Assembly: GCA_029964075.1 (NCBI GenBank) | Contig: CM057147.1 | Location: 13,413,513-13,477,512 of the forward strand | DNA: 64,000 nt | Reading direction: 5' to 3' | Origin: Patiria pectinifera | Lineage: Eukaryota > Echinodermata > Asteroidea > Valvatida > Asterinidae | Part shown: one piece after another, positions 1 through 10,200 of the stretch | How positions within the stretch are numbered: the first letter of the stretch is position 1 | How the letters are laid out: every line of letters starts with the position of its first letter | Program-made: the position numbers and the translations under genes | The notes under the pieces: model-generated | What the model was told of the DNA's origin: nothing | The model's database searches: none | The model's input: only the letters and a program-made list of their open reading frames with translations

Positions 1-426
1 GAGTCTGCGTATTACCCTCTTGATGAGGTAAATGATTCCAGTACTTTGAACAAACCTCATGGTGATGACTTTGTGATTTTGATAGAGAGTTCTGTCGATG
101 ATTGTCGACATTCTTGTTCACCTTGTCTTTGTGATGAAAATTCTGATTTCAATGATGAGAGTGAGTACTCATCTGATGAGGATTTAATTTTGGTCGTTGT
201 TCCAAGTGTTGATGAGGTTGAAAACAAACCTCCTGTAATTCGTAATTTCAGTTCGAATAAGGGAGCGAGTCAAATTGGATCTTACATAGCTCATAGGCCA
301 AGTTACACCTGTACACTACCTGTAGTTGGACCACACATGTTCACCCAAAGTCCAGAGGAGTTTGGATTGAGGCCCTCTGAACGTCGTACGAGACATTGGG
401 GTTGCTGGCCAAATGCAATTACCTAA
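1..426 (+). CDS. C-terminal part of an unidentified ORF (5' end outside window)
   Basis: The frame is open from the first base of the window and closes with TAA at 424-426, giving about 141 residues; the first in-frame start-like codon inside the window is only TTG (46-48), so the true start lies upstream. The protein has an acidic Asp/Glu/Ser-rich stretch (the codons near 90-230) followed by a more basic tail with Arg/His/Trp and no recognisable domain. I do not recognise the family. The basic end could be the C-terminus of a retrotransposon polyprotein or of an ordinary gene; nothing downstream (no polypurine tract or LTR copy in the window) decides this. No AATAAA lies shortly after the stop. 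Confidence 0.35.
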   Translation, partial: ESAYYPLDEVNDSSTLNKPHGDDFVILIESSVDDCRHSCSPCLCDENSDFNDESEYSSDEDLILVVVPSVDEVENKPPVIRNFSSNKGASQIGSYIAHRPSYTCTLPVVGPHMFTQSPEEFGLRPSERRTRHWGCWPNAIT

Positions 427-1365
427 TTATTTATTATTGATTCTGCTTGACGATCAAGTTAAGTAATGGGTCCTGATACTCCTATTATAGGACATGGTTT
501 GACCAGCCTGGCACCCTGTAGCTTGCTACTTGTTCATGTTTTATAGTTACTATAACAAAGTTGTTGGTTTACAAAATATTTTGATAGTGTGCTAGCTATA
601 GTGCTATGCGAACGTTTTCCAATATCTTATAAGAAGCATTTTGTTTTGTTATACTGTGTAAAAGTTGAAGAGCGAGTTTGAATTCTTCTGAAATCTGTTT
701 AACAGTTTGTATTATTGAAAGTACAGGAGCTGGTCCAAGCTAGAGCAAGGATGCTGCATGAGTATCTCAAACTCAAACATTCAATTTGTTAAAGATATTT
801 GTTATCTCCACTGCTTGTTTAAAAGGTTATTGATTGTAACTAATTTAAACTAATGTGCATATCTCCTTGGGTCATTATGATGCTTTATGTACGTGCCATT
901 CGGGTCGCATGGCATAAAAGCAGGGAAGTTGTGGGAGTCCCGATATAATAGGAAACCGCCATTGTGTATGGTGCTTTTGTCGTGAGAGCTTTTTCTCTAT
1001 GGCACCGCGATTGCGTGCGGAGGGACTTTCCCTCAATGAGAAATAATTTTGCGGAGAGCTCGAGTGGGCGATCGATGAGAAATTCGGACACATGTAGGAG
1101 AATGCTGTACGCCAATGTCGGGAACTCAGGAATGACAACCCTGCTTCCTGAAATGAGACAGAATGGTACAATTTCGGGGGACTAAAGTTCCAGGAATACA
1201 GAATGTACACCATTCCATGTACATGCATTGAGACATCCTAACATTTGGGACTGACTAACCCTGGGGGTTTTGTTTTGCGGGTTTTCTATTCCTACCTCCA
1301 TGATAATGACTAAGCATCCGATTGGTAATAAACCGTAGTGATCGAGAAGTAATTGATTGGTATCC
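427..1365. other. Intergenic, no supported gene
   Basis: Open frames of 70-120 codons overlap one another on both strands at 875-1228, but none has a recognisable motif or codon signal. No repeat structure was seen before the 6-base target duplication GTATCC at 1360-1365, which marks the left edge of the foldback element. Confidence 0.4.
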
Positions 1366-1388
1366 TACGAAAGCCCTGTAGTGCCATA

Positions 1389-1813
1389 GAGATTTTTTTT
1401 CTCGAAGTTCGTTTTTAGGAGATTTTTTTTCTCGAAGTTCGTTTTTAGGAGATTTTTTTTCTCGAAGTTCGTTTTTAGGAGATTTTTTTTCTCGAAGTTC
1501 GTTTTTAGGAGATTTTTTTTCTCGAAGTTCGTTTTTAGGAGATTCTTTTTCTCGAAATTCGTTTTAGATTTTTTTTTCTCGAAGTTCGTTTTTAGGAGAT
1601 TTTTTTTCTCGAAGTTCGTTTTTAGGAGATTTTTTTTCTCGAAGTTCGTTTTTAGGAGATTTTTTTTCTCGAAGTTCGTTTTTAGGAGATTTTTTTTCTC
1701 GAAGTTCGTTTTTACGAGATTTTTTTTCTCGAAGTTCGTTTTTACGAGATTTTTTTTCTCGAAGTTCGTTTTTATGAGATACATTTTCTCGAAGTTCGTT
1801 TTTATGAGATACA
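1389..1813. repeat. 30-bp tandem array, left arm of foldback element
   Basis: About 14 copies of a 30-bp unit (core CTCGAAGTTCGTTTTTAGGA preceded by a T-run). Copies nearest the centre vary (TACGAGA and TATGAGA in place of TAGGAGA), and one copy near 1545-1575 is shortened by 1-2 bp. Because 30 is a multiple of three the array stays open in several frames, creating artificial repetitive ORFs. Confidence 0.9.
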
Positions 1814-1877
1814 TTTTACGGAGTTACGGAGTTTTATGAAGTTACGGAGCCCCTAAAGGGACATCCAAAATTATTTT

Positions 1878-1990
1878 TTTATCTCGTGCGCACGACATAA
1901 TATCTCGTGCGCACGAGATAATTATCACGTGCGCACGACATATATCTCGTGCGCACGACATAATATCTCGTGCGCACGACATACATCTCA
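1878..1990. repeat. Tandem array of the self-complementary motif TCGTGCGCACGA
   Basis: Five copies at about 18-20 bp spacing; each is itself a near-perfect palindrome centred on TGCGCA. The inverted counterpart in the other arm is at about 2598-2708. One copy per arm is altered in the same way (CACGTGCGCACG). Confidence 0.85.
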
Positions 1991-2349
1991 TGGAATGTCG
2001 GACACTTCGCCCCATTTCCACGTCGCCCCATGTCACTTCGCCCCATCCCCGCTTCGCCCCATCCCCAATTCGCCCCATCCCCACTTCGCCCCAGCTTTTA
2101 CATGTAAAAAAAAATCTCATCTAAATGTATTTTATTGGCTTAAAAACAATTCCAACAGATTCACTAATTGCTAACCAACGGAAAGAATTAGCCCACCAAT
2201 ATTGACCAAATGAACAATTCATAACAAACCTCTCAAGCTATCACTCTCCCCTACCGAGAAAAAAAGCTTGAAGTAAAAGATCCAACTTTGTTCCCAACCC
2301 GGCTATACCAACCCGTCTCCCACTTATCTGAGAACGACAATACCAATCT

Positions 2350-2590
2350 ACATGGGGCGAAGTGGGGATGGGGCTAAGTGGGGATGGGGCGAAGCGGGGA
2401 TGGGGCGAAGTGGGGATGGGCGAAGCGGGGATGGGGCGAAGTGGAATTGGGGCGAAGTGGGGATGGGGCGAAGTGGGGATGGGCGAAGCGGGGATGGGGC
2501 GAAGTGGAATTGGGGCGAAGTGGGGATGGGGCGAAGTGGTTAGGGGCGAAGTGACATGGGGCGACGTGGAAATGGGGCGAAGTGTCCGAC
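2350..2590. repeat. GC-rich tandem array GGGGCGAAGTGGGGAT
   Basis: About 14 copies of a 14-17 bp unit, with a higher-order block duplicated within the array (the GGCGAAGCGGGGATGGGG and GAAGTGGAATTGG units recur in order). The inverted counterpart (about 1998-2094) is shorter, so this array has expanded or contracted in one arm only. It makes spurious ORFs on both strands. Confidence 0.85.
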
Positions 2591-2773
2591 ATTCCATGAG
2601 ATGTATGTCGTGCGCACGAGATATTATGTCGTGCGCACGAGATATATGTCGTGCGCACGTGATAATTATCTCGTGCGCACGAGATATTATGTCGTGCGCA
2701 CGAGATAAAAAAAATAATTTTGGATGTCCCTTTAGGGGCTCCGTAACTTCATAAAACTCCGTAACTCCGTAAA

Positions 2774-3200
2774 ATGTATCTCATAAAAACGAACTTCGAG
2801 AAAATGTATCTCATAAAAACGAACTTCGAGAAAAAAAATCTCCTAAAAACGAACTTCGAGAAAAAAAATCTCCTAAAAACGAACTTCGAGAAAAAAAATC
2901 TCCTAAAAACGAACTTCGAGAAAAAAAATCTCCTAAAAACGAACTTCGAGAAAAAAATCTCCTAAAAACGAACTTCGAGAAAAAAAATCTCCTAAAAATG
3001 AACTTCGAGAAAAAAAATTTCCTAAAAACGAACTTCGAGAAAAAAAATCTCCTAAAAACGAACTTCGAGAAAAAAAATCTCCTAAAAACGAACTTCGAGA
3101 AAAAAAATCTCCTAAAAACGAACTTCGAGAAAAAAAATTTCCTAAAAACGAACTTCGAGAAAAAAAATCTCCTAAAAACGAACTTCGAGAAAAAAAATCT
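2774..3200. repeat. 30-bp tandem array, right arm of foldback element
   Basis: Inverted counterpart of the left array, again about 14 units (core AACGAACTTCGAGAAAAAAA). The variant units (TATCTCAT form) lie on the side nearest the element centre, mirroring the left arm, so the arms were copied as wholes rather than expanded independently. Confidence 0.9.
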
Positions 3201-3371
3201 CTATGGCACTACAGGGCTTTCGTAGTATCCAGCTTTCATCCGTGTTTAATCAAGGACGGACCCCAGCCCTAGAATTATAGTAGGGTAGACCACCACACAT
3301 ATACAAGTTAAGGACCTGCATACAATAACCAAGCGGCTCCATGAACCCTTGCAATTTGTGCTTGCGTACAC

Positions 3372-3746
3372 CAGGCGCGGTTCTAGAACAAATATTTTTG
3401 GGGGGCTAGCACGGTGGATCCAGAATTTTTTCAGGGAGGCGTGCTGAAATGTAGACCGGTTATTTTTTCCTGACACTTAGGCCTCCGAAAATCAATAGGG
3501 GGGGGGGGGCTTTTGCCATATTTTCAATGGGGAGCGCCAATAAAATCCTAAAATCATTCACACTATATTAACTAATGCACCCTTGTCACGGCTATTTCTT
3601 CTTTAGGGGGAGACTGTTTGCATGTACATCACAATCATTCTTTTTGCTAATGCAATTTTTTTTTTTACGGAATTTATTTTAGGGGGGCTAGACAAAATTT
3701 TGGGGGGGCTACAGCCCCCACTAGCCCCCCCGTAGAACCGCGCCTG
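3372..3746. mobile_element. hAT-type MITE, 375 bp, just upstream of the polyketide synthase
   Basis: Terminal inverted repeats CAGGCGCGGTTCTA / TAGAACCGCGCCTG are flanked by a perfect 8-bp direct repeat GCGTACAC (3364-3371 and 3747-3754). An 8-bp target duplication and CAG...CTG ends are the hallmarks of the hAT superfamily. The interior has G-runs and C-runs (about 3497-3507, 3683-3730) and no coding capacity. It lies about 240 bp before the synthase start codon. Confidence 0.85.
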
Positions 3747-3754
3747 GCGTACAC

Positions 3755-3985
3755 TCTTCAGACCTTTTACCCAAAAAAATGGACACACAGACATTAAACA
3801 CACACCAGACAGACAGCGTAGGATCTTTTAATATAGGATAGTATGCATTAAGGAGTAACTGCTCTAAGATCCAACAACTAAAAGCCAAATAGGTTGTGGT
3901 TTTCTATGAAGTTAACCCCTCGTGGTCATTTTTTTATCAGTTACAGAAAAGTAGACAAGCTGATTCTGGATCACGTGGTACAAAC
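3755..3985 (+). promoter_or_regulatory. Upstream region of the polyketide synthase (putative promoter/5' UTR)
   Basis: Only 231 bp separate the hAT target duplication from the start codon. A weak TATA-like stretch (TTTTAATATAGG, 3827-3838) is present. An ATG at 3906 is out of frame with the synthase and would open a short ORF overlapping its start if it lies in the mRNA. The transcription start cannot be fixed from sequence. Confidence 0.25.
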
Positions 3986-4256
3986 ATGGACGCGGGACTC
4001 TCCCGCCAAAACGAGAAAGTGGCCATAGTGGGCATCGGCTGTCGCTATGGCAACGGGATCGACAACGTCAGGAAGTTCTGGGAGATGTTGGTGAAGGGGC
4101 TGGACTGTACCACGCCGGTGCCTGCAGATCGCTTCGATGCCAGCTACTTCCTAAGTCCTGGAGAGAAGAGGGCGGGCAAGATGTACATCAAGAACGGTGG
4201 CTACATCTCTCAGGACCCGTACATGTTCGACAGACAGTTCTTCCATATGCCACCTG
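3986..4256 (+). CDS. Polyketide synthase coding exon 1 (start of KS)
   Basis: Encodes residues 1-90 plus the first base of codon 91: the N-terminal KS strand VAIVGIGCR and the region up to FDRQFFHMPP. The donor is CTG|GTAAGT at 4257. The reading frame is also open for 30 codons upstream, but without another ATG. Confidence 0.9.
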
Positions 4257-7200
4257 GTAAGTTCTTTTGGTCATACAGTTCAACGTCAGTCGATGTTTAC
4301 ACTGAGATGAGACCCTTATCAAGTCTTACATGATAAAAGATTTTCGGTAATTTGTTTAACAACTTTAGAAACTCTTTAAAGGAATATAGCAGCTGAGCAG
4401 CTTTGTACGCGTGTACATTTATAGTGTTAAAAACGTACGTGTGACCATGATCATAAATGTTGACATTTTGAAATATACGAAAATTTTAAAATCATTTAGC
4501 ATATCTGGACTTTTTTAGCTGCTCCCAATTTCAATTGGGAACAGTTTTTGTTTTCGTCGATATGTTTTTCCTTTATTAGCTTTTGTTTTTGTTAAGATTT
4601 TTTTTCCATTTTTTTTTATTTATATTTTTTTTTCACTTGTCCCCATAGGCTTTCTACACGTTTTTATTGTACAAGCCACTTTGGGAATTATTTTAAATCC
4701 GATCAACTTTGAACTTTGCATAGTGAAACACCATCATCAAAATAAAATTAGGTTTGCCCTTTGGGACCATCATCCAAAGGTGGATGCCGAAACTGAATAT
4801 ATGTATTTTTTTCTATTTAATTCAAAAATTCAATCAACAAATAAATAACCATATGTACAGTTAATCGTTGTCTCAACAGGCACATCTAATTTTACATGAA
4901 AAAAAGAGTTTACTTCACATGACGAGTTCTTGCTCTTTTAGGATGATAAGGTTTGAGTACTGACCACATTTAAACGGCTCCCTGTCTATTTACCTATATT
5001 AATTAAAGTATTTAATTACCGGTAGCTATTAAGTGTTTCATACGAAAAGAATATTCTCCACTGATAGAGTGATTGATTTACCATATTTCGAAGCTGCAAA
5101 CTTTTCGATTTCGTTTTAACCCTACGGGCTGCGCAGGGGCTCACGCGCTAGTCACTTTTTTTTTGTTTCTTAACTTTTTTTATGAAGCTATCGCCCAATC
5201 CCCTTGAAACTACATGTAATCCTAAAGTGAATCGTGTTAGGCAATCAGCTGAAACTCAAAAACCGGCTGTAAAATGAGTTTCGTTCCAGCAACACTGGGT
5301 CTACTTTTTTAATGCACATTATGTGGGGTTCAGTACATCACAAACACTATGTCAAAAGTTCTCCAGCAAATCTGCTGCAGTTTTTTTTTTTACATTTCAT
5401 CAAAGTTTGCCAGTGTTGTGTACATGTATGTATGCTAAAAACCCACATTTTCCGGTTTGAGGTCTTGCGTTGGCACTTCCAATTTCAAAACTACAGCACT
5501 ATAGCTTGTCACATCCTACACTCTAGAAACTCCTGGGTCAGACTCAGTCTGCTCAGTCCTTTTCTGGGTCAAAAATTGACCTCTTTTTGAGTCATAAATG
5601 ACCCCTTTGGAGTAAAACAAAAGACATGTTTCTCGGTCATTTTGACTGAAATGTGTATTTTTTTTACCCAGAAAAGGACTGAGCAAATTTGGATTCAGAT
5701 TCTGGGTCAATCTGACCCAGGAGATTTTAGAGTTAAAAAATATATTTTATGTACATTGGCAATTGGGTCACACAGAACATGACCCTTTGTTTTCTCATCT
5801 GGAGGACATCACCACAGTCCCTCTTCCAAAAATATTTCACTGTAATCTAACTTATTTGGCAGCATACAACAATGCAATTATTTTGAAGGTTTATAATGCA
5901 GTGGTGGAACCAGCTCATCATTAATGAAAGTGAGGGGGTTCCCAAAATGGAGGTGTCTTTAGAGTAAATACATACCGGTACATGTAACCAGCAGAAGAAA
6001 CAGGAAAGCAGACAAGACATGCCCCTTTTAACAAAGCAAACTTATGCATGTAAAAAAAAAAAAAAAAAATGGGTGCTATGCCCCCAAACCCTCTGGATCT
6101 GCTGTGTCGAACCAGGTACGTCACTTAACTAACCTTCTACTTGTAAGAAAGACCACCTTTTTTTGGAATGAAACAGGCTTGAAATACAATTATAAATCAA
6201 AGGACCATCAGAAGTCAGAGTCTGGTTCAATAATTTCAAAAATCAACCATTGTACATTTATTTGCTATCTGATCAAAACAGCCATCTTGGTTTGGAGAAA
6301 AGCCTTAAGATCAGTCTTTTGTTAAAGAAAATTTCAGCTTTTCATTTATTGATACATTGATTAGCAACGAAAAATGTTTGCATGTATATCAATAAAAAGA
6401 AAACAAAACCATAACTCATGCTATTTTGTATGCTTACACAGTAAAGAGAGTGATTTGGCTTGTCATATGTGGCTAGTCTCACTGTTAAAATTCACAGAAT
6501 TTGCTTTTCTACTGGAACTAATTTTTAATCATTGAAAAGAATTAAAATGAATAAAACCAACACTAATGAACAGAAGGATACAATCATGTAGTTTTGAAAT
6601 CTAGAGTTATTCATTATTTTCATTAAAATGTCAAATGCTAACTAGTCGTGCTGATACAACTTCAAGTAAATGTTATCACTACATCAAAGTTCTCATCAAA
6701 TCTTGTGCAATAACGGCATAACAACAGGATGGAGCGTATGTCTTGCTTTCTAAGCCAAAGTTTCAGTTTTGAATCCTCCTCTGAAGTCGCCAGAGATTCA
6801 ACCACACCTCCAGCAGATAAAGTAGCGGTGTAGATGATGTCGCATATATTCAAGGAAAGAGACCTATGGATATTCTCTTCTAAGCCGATATGTCAACTTA
6901 TCACTTCTGTAAAAAAAAATAGTAAAATATTGACAGGTTTAGTATCTCATGATCAAAAACAATGGGTACTGTGGACGTGCTTTAGAAGAAAGAAAACAAC
7001 TTGTACAATATAGAGTTAAATTACTAGAAAGATCATGTGCTCGATCATTTTGCCTTCCACTGCAAATATGTAAACATTGGTAGCTATTGAGAACCAATCT
7101 TTTCAGCTTCCAAAGCAATATCAAGAAGTTTTCATTTTGAATTTTCTATTAAAGTTTATTTTTGTTTGCACTCTGAATTATAATCAAAACATCTTACCGG

Positions 7201-10200
7201 TATAAAGATACAAGGCCAGTTCCTTCGGCTTCTAAATCATTTCATGATTCCAACAGTTCAGCAAGCTGGGACATTCTCATGAAACTTAGTTGTTGATCGG
7301 GGTTGAACAGTCAGTCGCAGAACATCTCCCTTTTCCCGACGTTCATCCTTTATATATATATATATATAATCAAATAGTAAATTCTATAAAAAGCTATTTT
7401 GCTATTTTATACAAACGGAAAGACTACCTTCACACCTCCATAAAAGTATCCTTCAACAATGGAGAAAGAGACTGCACAACATTTTATTATGGGATTTTGT
7501 GCAGTACCCGTTGTACTTTACCATTAATTCAAGACAATTTAACCCAAACATGGATTTTTTGGTTCTCTTTTGGGGCACATAAATACACAATCGCCTTCAT
7601 TATAATGACATGTAGGCCTACCTCCAACGGAAGTTCTGCTTGTTGTACTCAGTGTTGCAGCTTGTCCTTGAATTGAGGTTTTCATCGAAATCAAAATCCT
7701 GGTTGAGTTTGTGTGCTACATGAGACAGTTATGTGGATAGGCAATTAAAAGAAACTTGAACTTAACCCGGAGCTTTTTTGGTGAAGTAATCTGGGTCTCA
7801 GCTGAAGTGTCTGGTTTGTGTTTTCTTGCAGCATTGAGACGTTTACCTATTTACTGTCTATAAAAACCGCCACGGGTGAGGTCGGCCGGCCGGACTGCCT
7901 TGTTTACATGCGCCGGTACATGTACTGTACACATATATCAGATCCACTGCCCACACATCGAGGGTATATTCTGCGATGCCATTGTGAAATTCAGCCACTC
8001 TCTGGCACAGGAAGTGAACTTACTATCACCGGACATCAGATCCTTCGCATTTCCTCCCCTCAAACGTAACAGATTATGTGTGCAAACACTTTTTTTGCAC
8101 CGGTCGATGTTTACGTTGACGCACTTTTGGCAATGGACGCCGCCATGTTTGTTAAGAGTCATGACCTGACCTCATATCTGGTGTCTGATTGGACAGTTCA
8201 CGTCACGTGGTACGATGCGTCATACGCCGCGGATTTTTTTAACGTAGGCGCGGTACGTTTTTGAACGTCCACAATGGACAAATAGTTCGCTTTTTCGGGT
8301 CAAATTATCAAAAAACTTCTGGACAAAATGTGGAGAACTTTTGTAGTATCATTCTATGGTAGTGTATTTCGGTAGAACTGTAAAAAAAAAAAAAAATTAG
8401 ACCCGCGATTGCTGGAGCGAAACGAACGAATTTTCCAATCCAGCTGACGGCTGTTCACTTGGGGTCAGCCGCCCCTGGGAAAGTTGGGCCTCCAGCCAAA
8501 GCCTATTCACGTGTTCAAAAAAAAAAGTTCTCTGTGTTTTACATACCGCCGTCACAACAATGTCATCAATCATCCTCTACTGCTGGCCCAGTGACAGCTG
8601 TCTAGAGCCACAGAAAGGCTGTCTCGACTGTTTCATGTCCATCTTTTTGGGGGGGATCCAACAAGTAATCGTCGATCCAACATGTAATGGTCACAGTGCA
8701 TGCAGTGTATATGTACATGACTGTGCAGCCACAATGTCTGTGAGTGACCTACTGGAGGGGATTCAATCTTGTGTGGGTTCGGGGGACCTGCATTCATAAT
8801 ATTTAGACCATCAGAGAAAGGATGTGTCCACAAAATAGCATTTTATACGCGAAATCAAAACTGCCTCACGTACGCGTGAGCACCTCAGCTGCGCGGCGTA
8901 AGTTTTTACGCTTCGCAGCTCGCAGGGTTAAAGGGGCTTAACCGCTTTACATGACCATAACAAGTGCTCAATGTAATCTGTCATAGCAAAATGTACACAT
9001 TTGCGAATTGCTCTTCTTCCTTTTGTAAAGCCAGACTTGCGTGGGGTAACAATTATGTATGATTTTCCAGTAATTTAAAAATGATCTACTATCACGGACA
9101 GCAATAATCGAGCCTTTTCCCTATTACATCCCAGACAAAGTTATACCTGGGGTATTTGTTTTACAGAAAGTCTCTGCTATAGGGGTGGTGAATTTTGTGT
9201 CAGTAAGTTTCTTCCTGAAATTGCCTTGGTTGTCATAAAAATGATGAACGTAAATGACACAAGCCGAGATCCATTTTTTTTCTTCAGAAAAAATTGGTTT
9301 ATCCTTGAATGTGACTGCATGGTTGTTCCAAATTCTATGCTTCGGTATTTCGTTAATGTCTGCAGCCTCTGCCCGTGGGTTGACTTCCAGCTCTGACAAA
9401 ATGATGTTCTTATAGAAGGGCGCAAGGGTATTAGAATCGGAACAGCACAGCAAATCTTTGGCACTACAGTTACTATGAAATACGGAGAGATCTAACCCAA
9501 GTTCATCAAATTCAAACAAAGCACAATTCTTCCACGGATGAATATCATCTTTGGCTAGTCTTTTTACAGCCCATTTCAAATGTAAGGTATTAATTACATG
9601 TTTCACATCAATCATATTTAAACCACCTTGGTCATATGCACTTATTATGGTGTTTCTCTTTACTTTTCGCTTCCATCCCAAACAAATTTGACAAATAGGC
9701 CTACATTAACTTTTCTGTTTTTGAACAGAGTCAGGAACAATTAAAGACAAAGCTGGGTTGAGAATCTGTGAGAAAAACAATGAATGCACTATGACAATTT
9801 TACCTTTCATAGTAAGTTTTTGCATGGCCAACGTTTTATAAATACTCCTCATTTTGGCTAGTCTCCCTGCCCAACTTTGCTCAATGTCTTGAGCTGGAGT
9901 GGAGCTAGAAAACACTAACCGAAGGTGGTGATATCTGTCTTCCAACTAACGTCAATGTGATCGTCCAGTCTTGTTCTACCAATCCACATTGCTTCTGTCT
10001 TATTTTTATTAAGTGACATGCCTCACACATATTGAAATTCTTCTAGAAAACCAAAAACAGGAATAAAAGATATGATCGCCACCGAAAAAAAAGAGTCATA
10101 TCATCTGCTTACTGAGTGAGGGTGACTGTATTGATAGGATAATCCCTTTTGGCAATGAAATACCGGTAATTCCAGGACTCTGTTTGATCTTAGCCGCTAA

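Larger units (their letters stand above)
1366..3224. mobile_element. Foldback-type non-autonomous DNA element, 1859 bp
   Basis: The ends are inverted copies (TACGAAAGCCCTGTAGTGCC at left, its complement at 3205-3224) and the element is flanked by the direct repeat GTATCC (1360-1365 and 3225-3230). Nearly the whole element is two inverted arms (about 1366-2095 and 2350-3224) around a roughly 250-bp unique centre. From the tip inward each arm carries three tandem arrays: a 30-bp unit, a palindromic TCGTGCGCACGA unit and a CTTCGCCCCATCCCC unit. There is no transposase, so movement would need enzyme supplied in trans. Arms made of tandem repeats recall Drosophila FB and sea urchin TU elements; that resemblance is structural only. 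If the tip base is counted differently the target duplication reads as 4 bp (TATC). Confidence 0.85.

Noticed and set aside
875..1228. 117-codon minus-strand ORF and overlapping plus-strand ORF
   Set aside because: No motif, overlapping open frames on both strands, no splice or promoter support.
1389..1813. CRISPR-like appearance of the 30-bp array
   Set aside because: There are no unique spacers: units abut directly. The genome is eukaryotic and no cas genes are present.
1365..1814. 149-codon minus-strand ORF of a repeated KTNFEKKNLL-type decapeptide (and its mirror at 2774-3225)
   Set aside because: The 30-bp DNA repeat is divisible by three, so open frames arise automatically; they lie in the arms of a foldback element and have no other coding sign.
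2241..2754. Overlapping Gly/Trp/Glu- and Pro/His-rich ORFs on both strands
   Set aside because: Products of the GGGGCGAAGTGGGGAT tandem array; frames are open on both strands at once.
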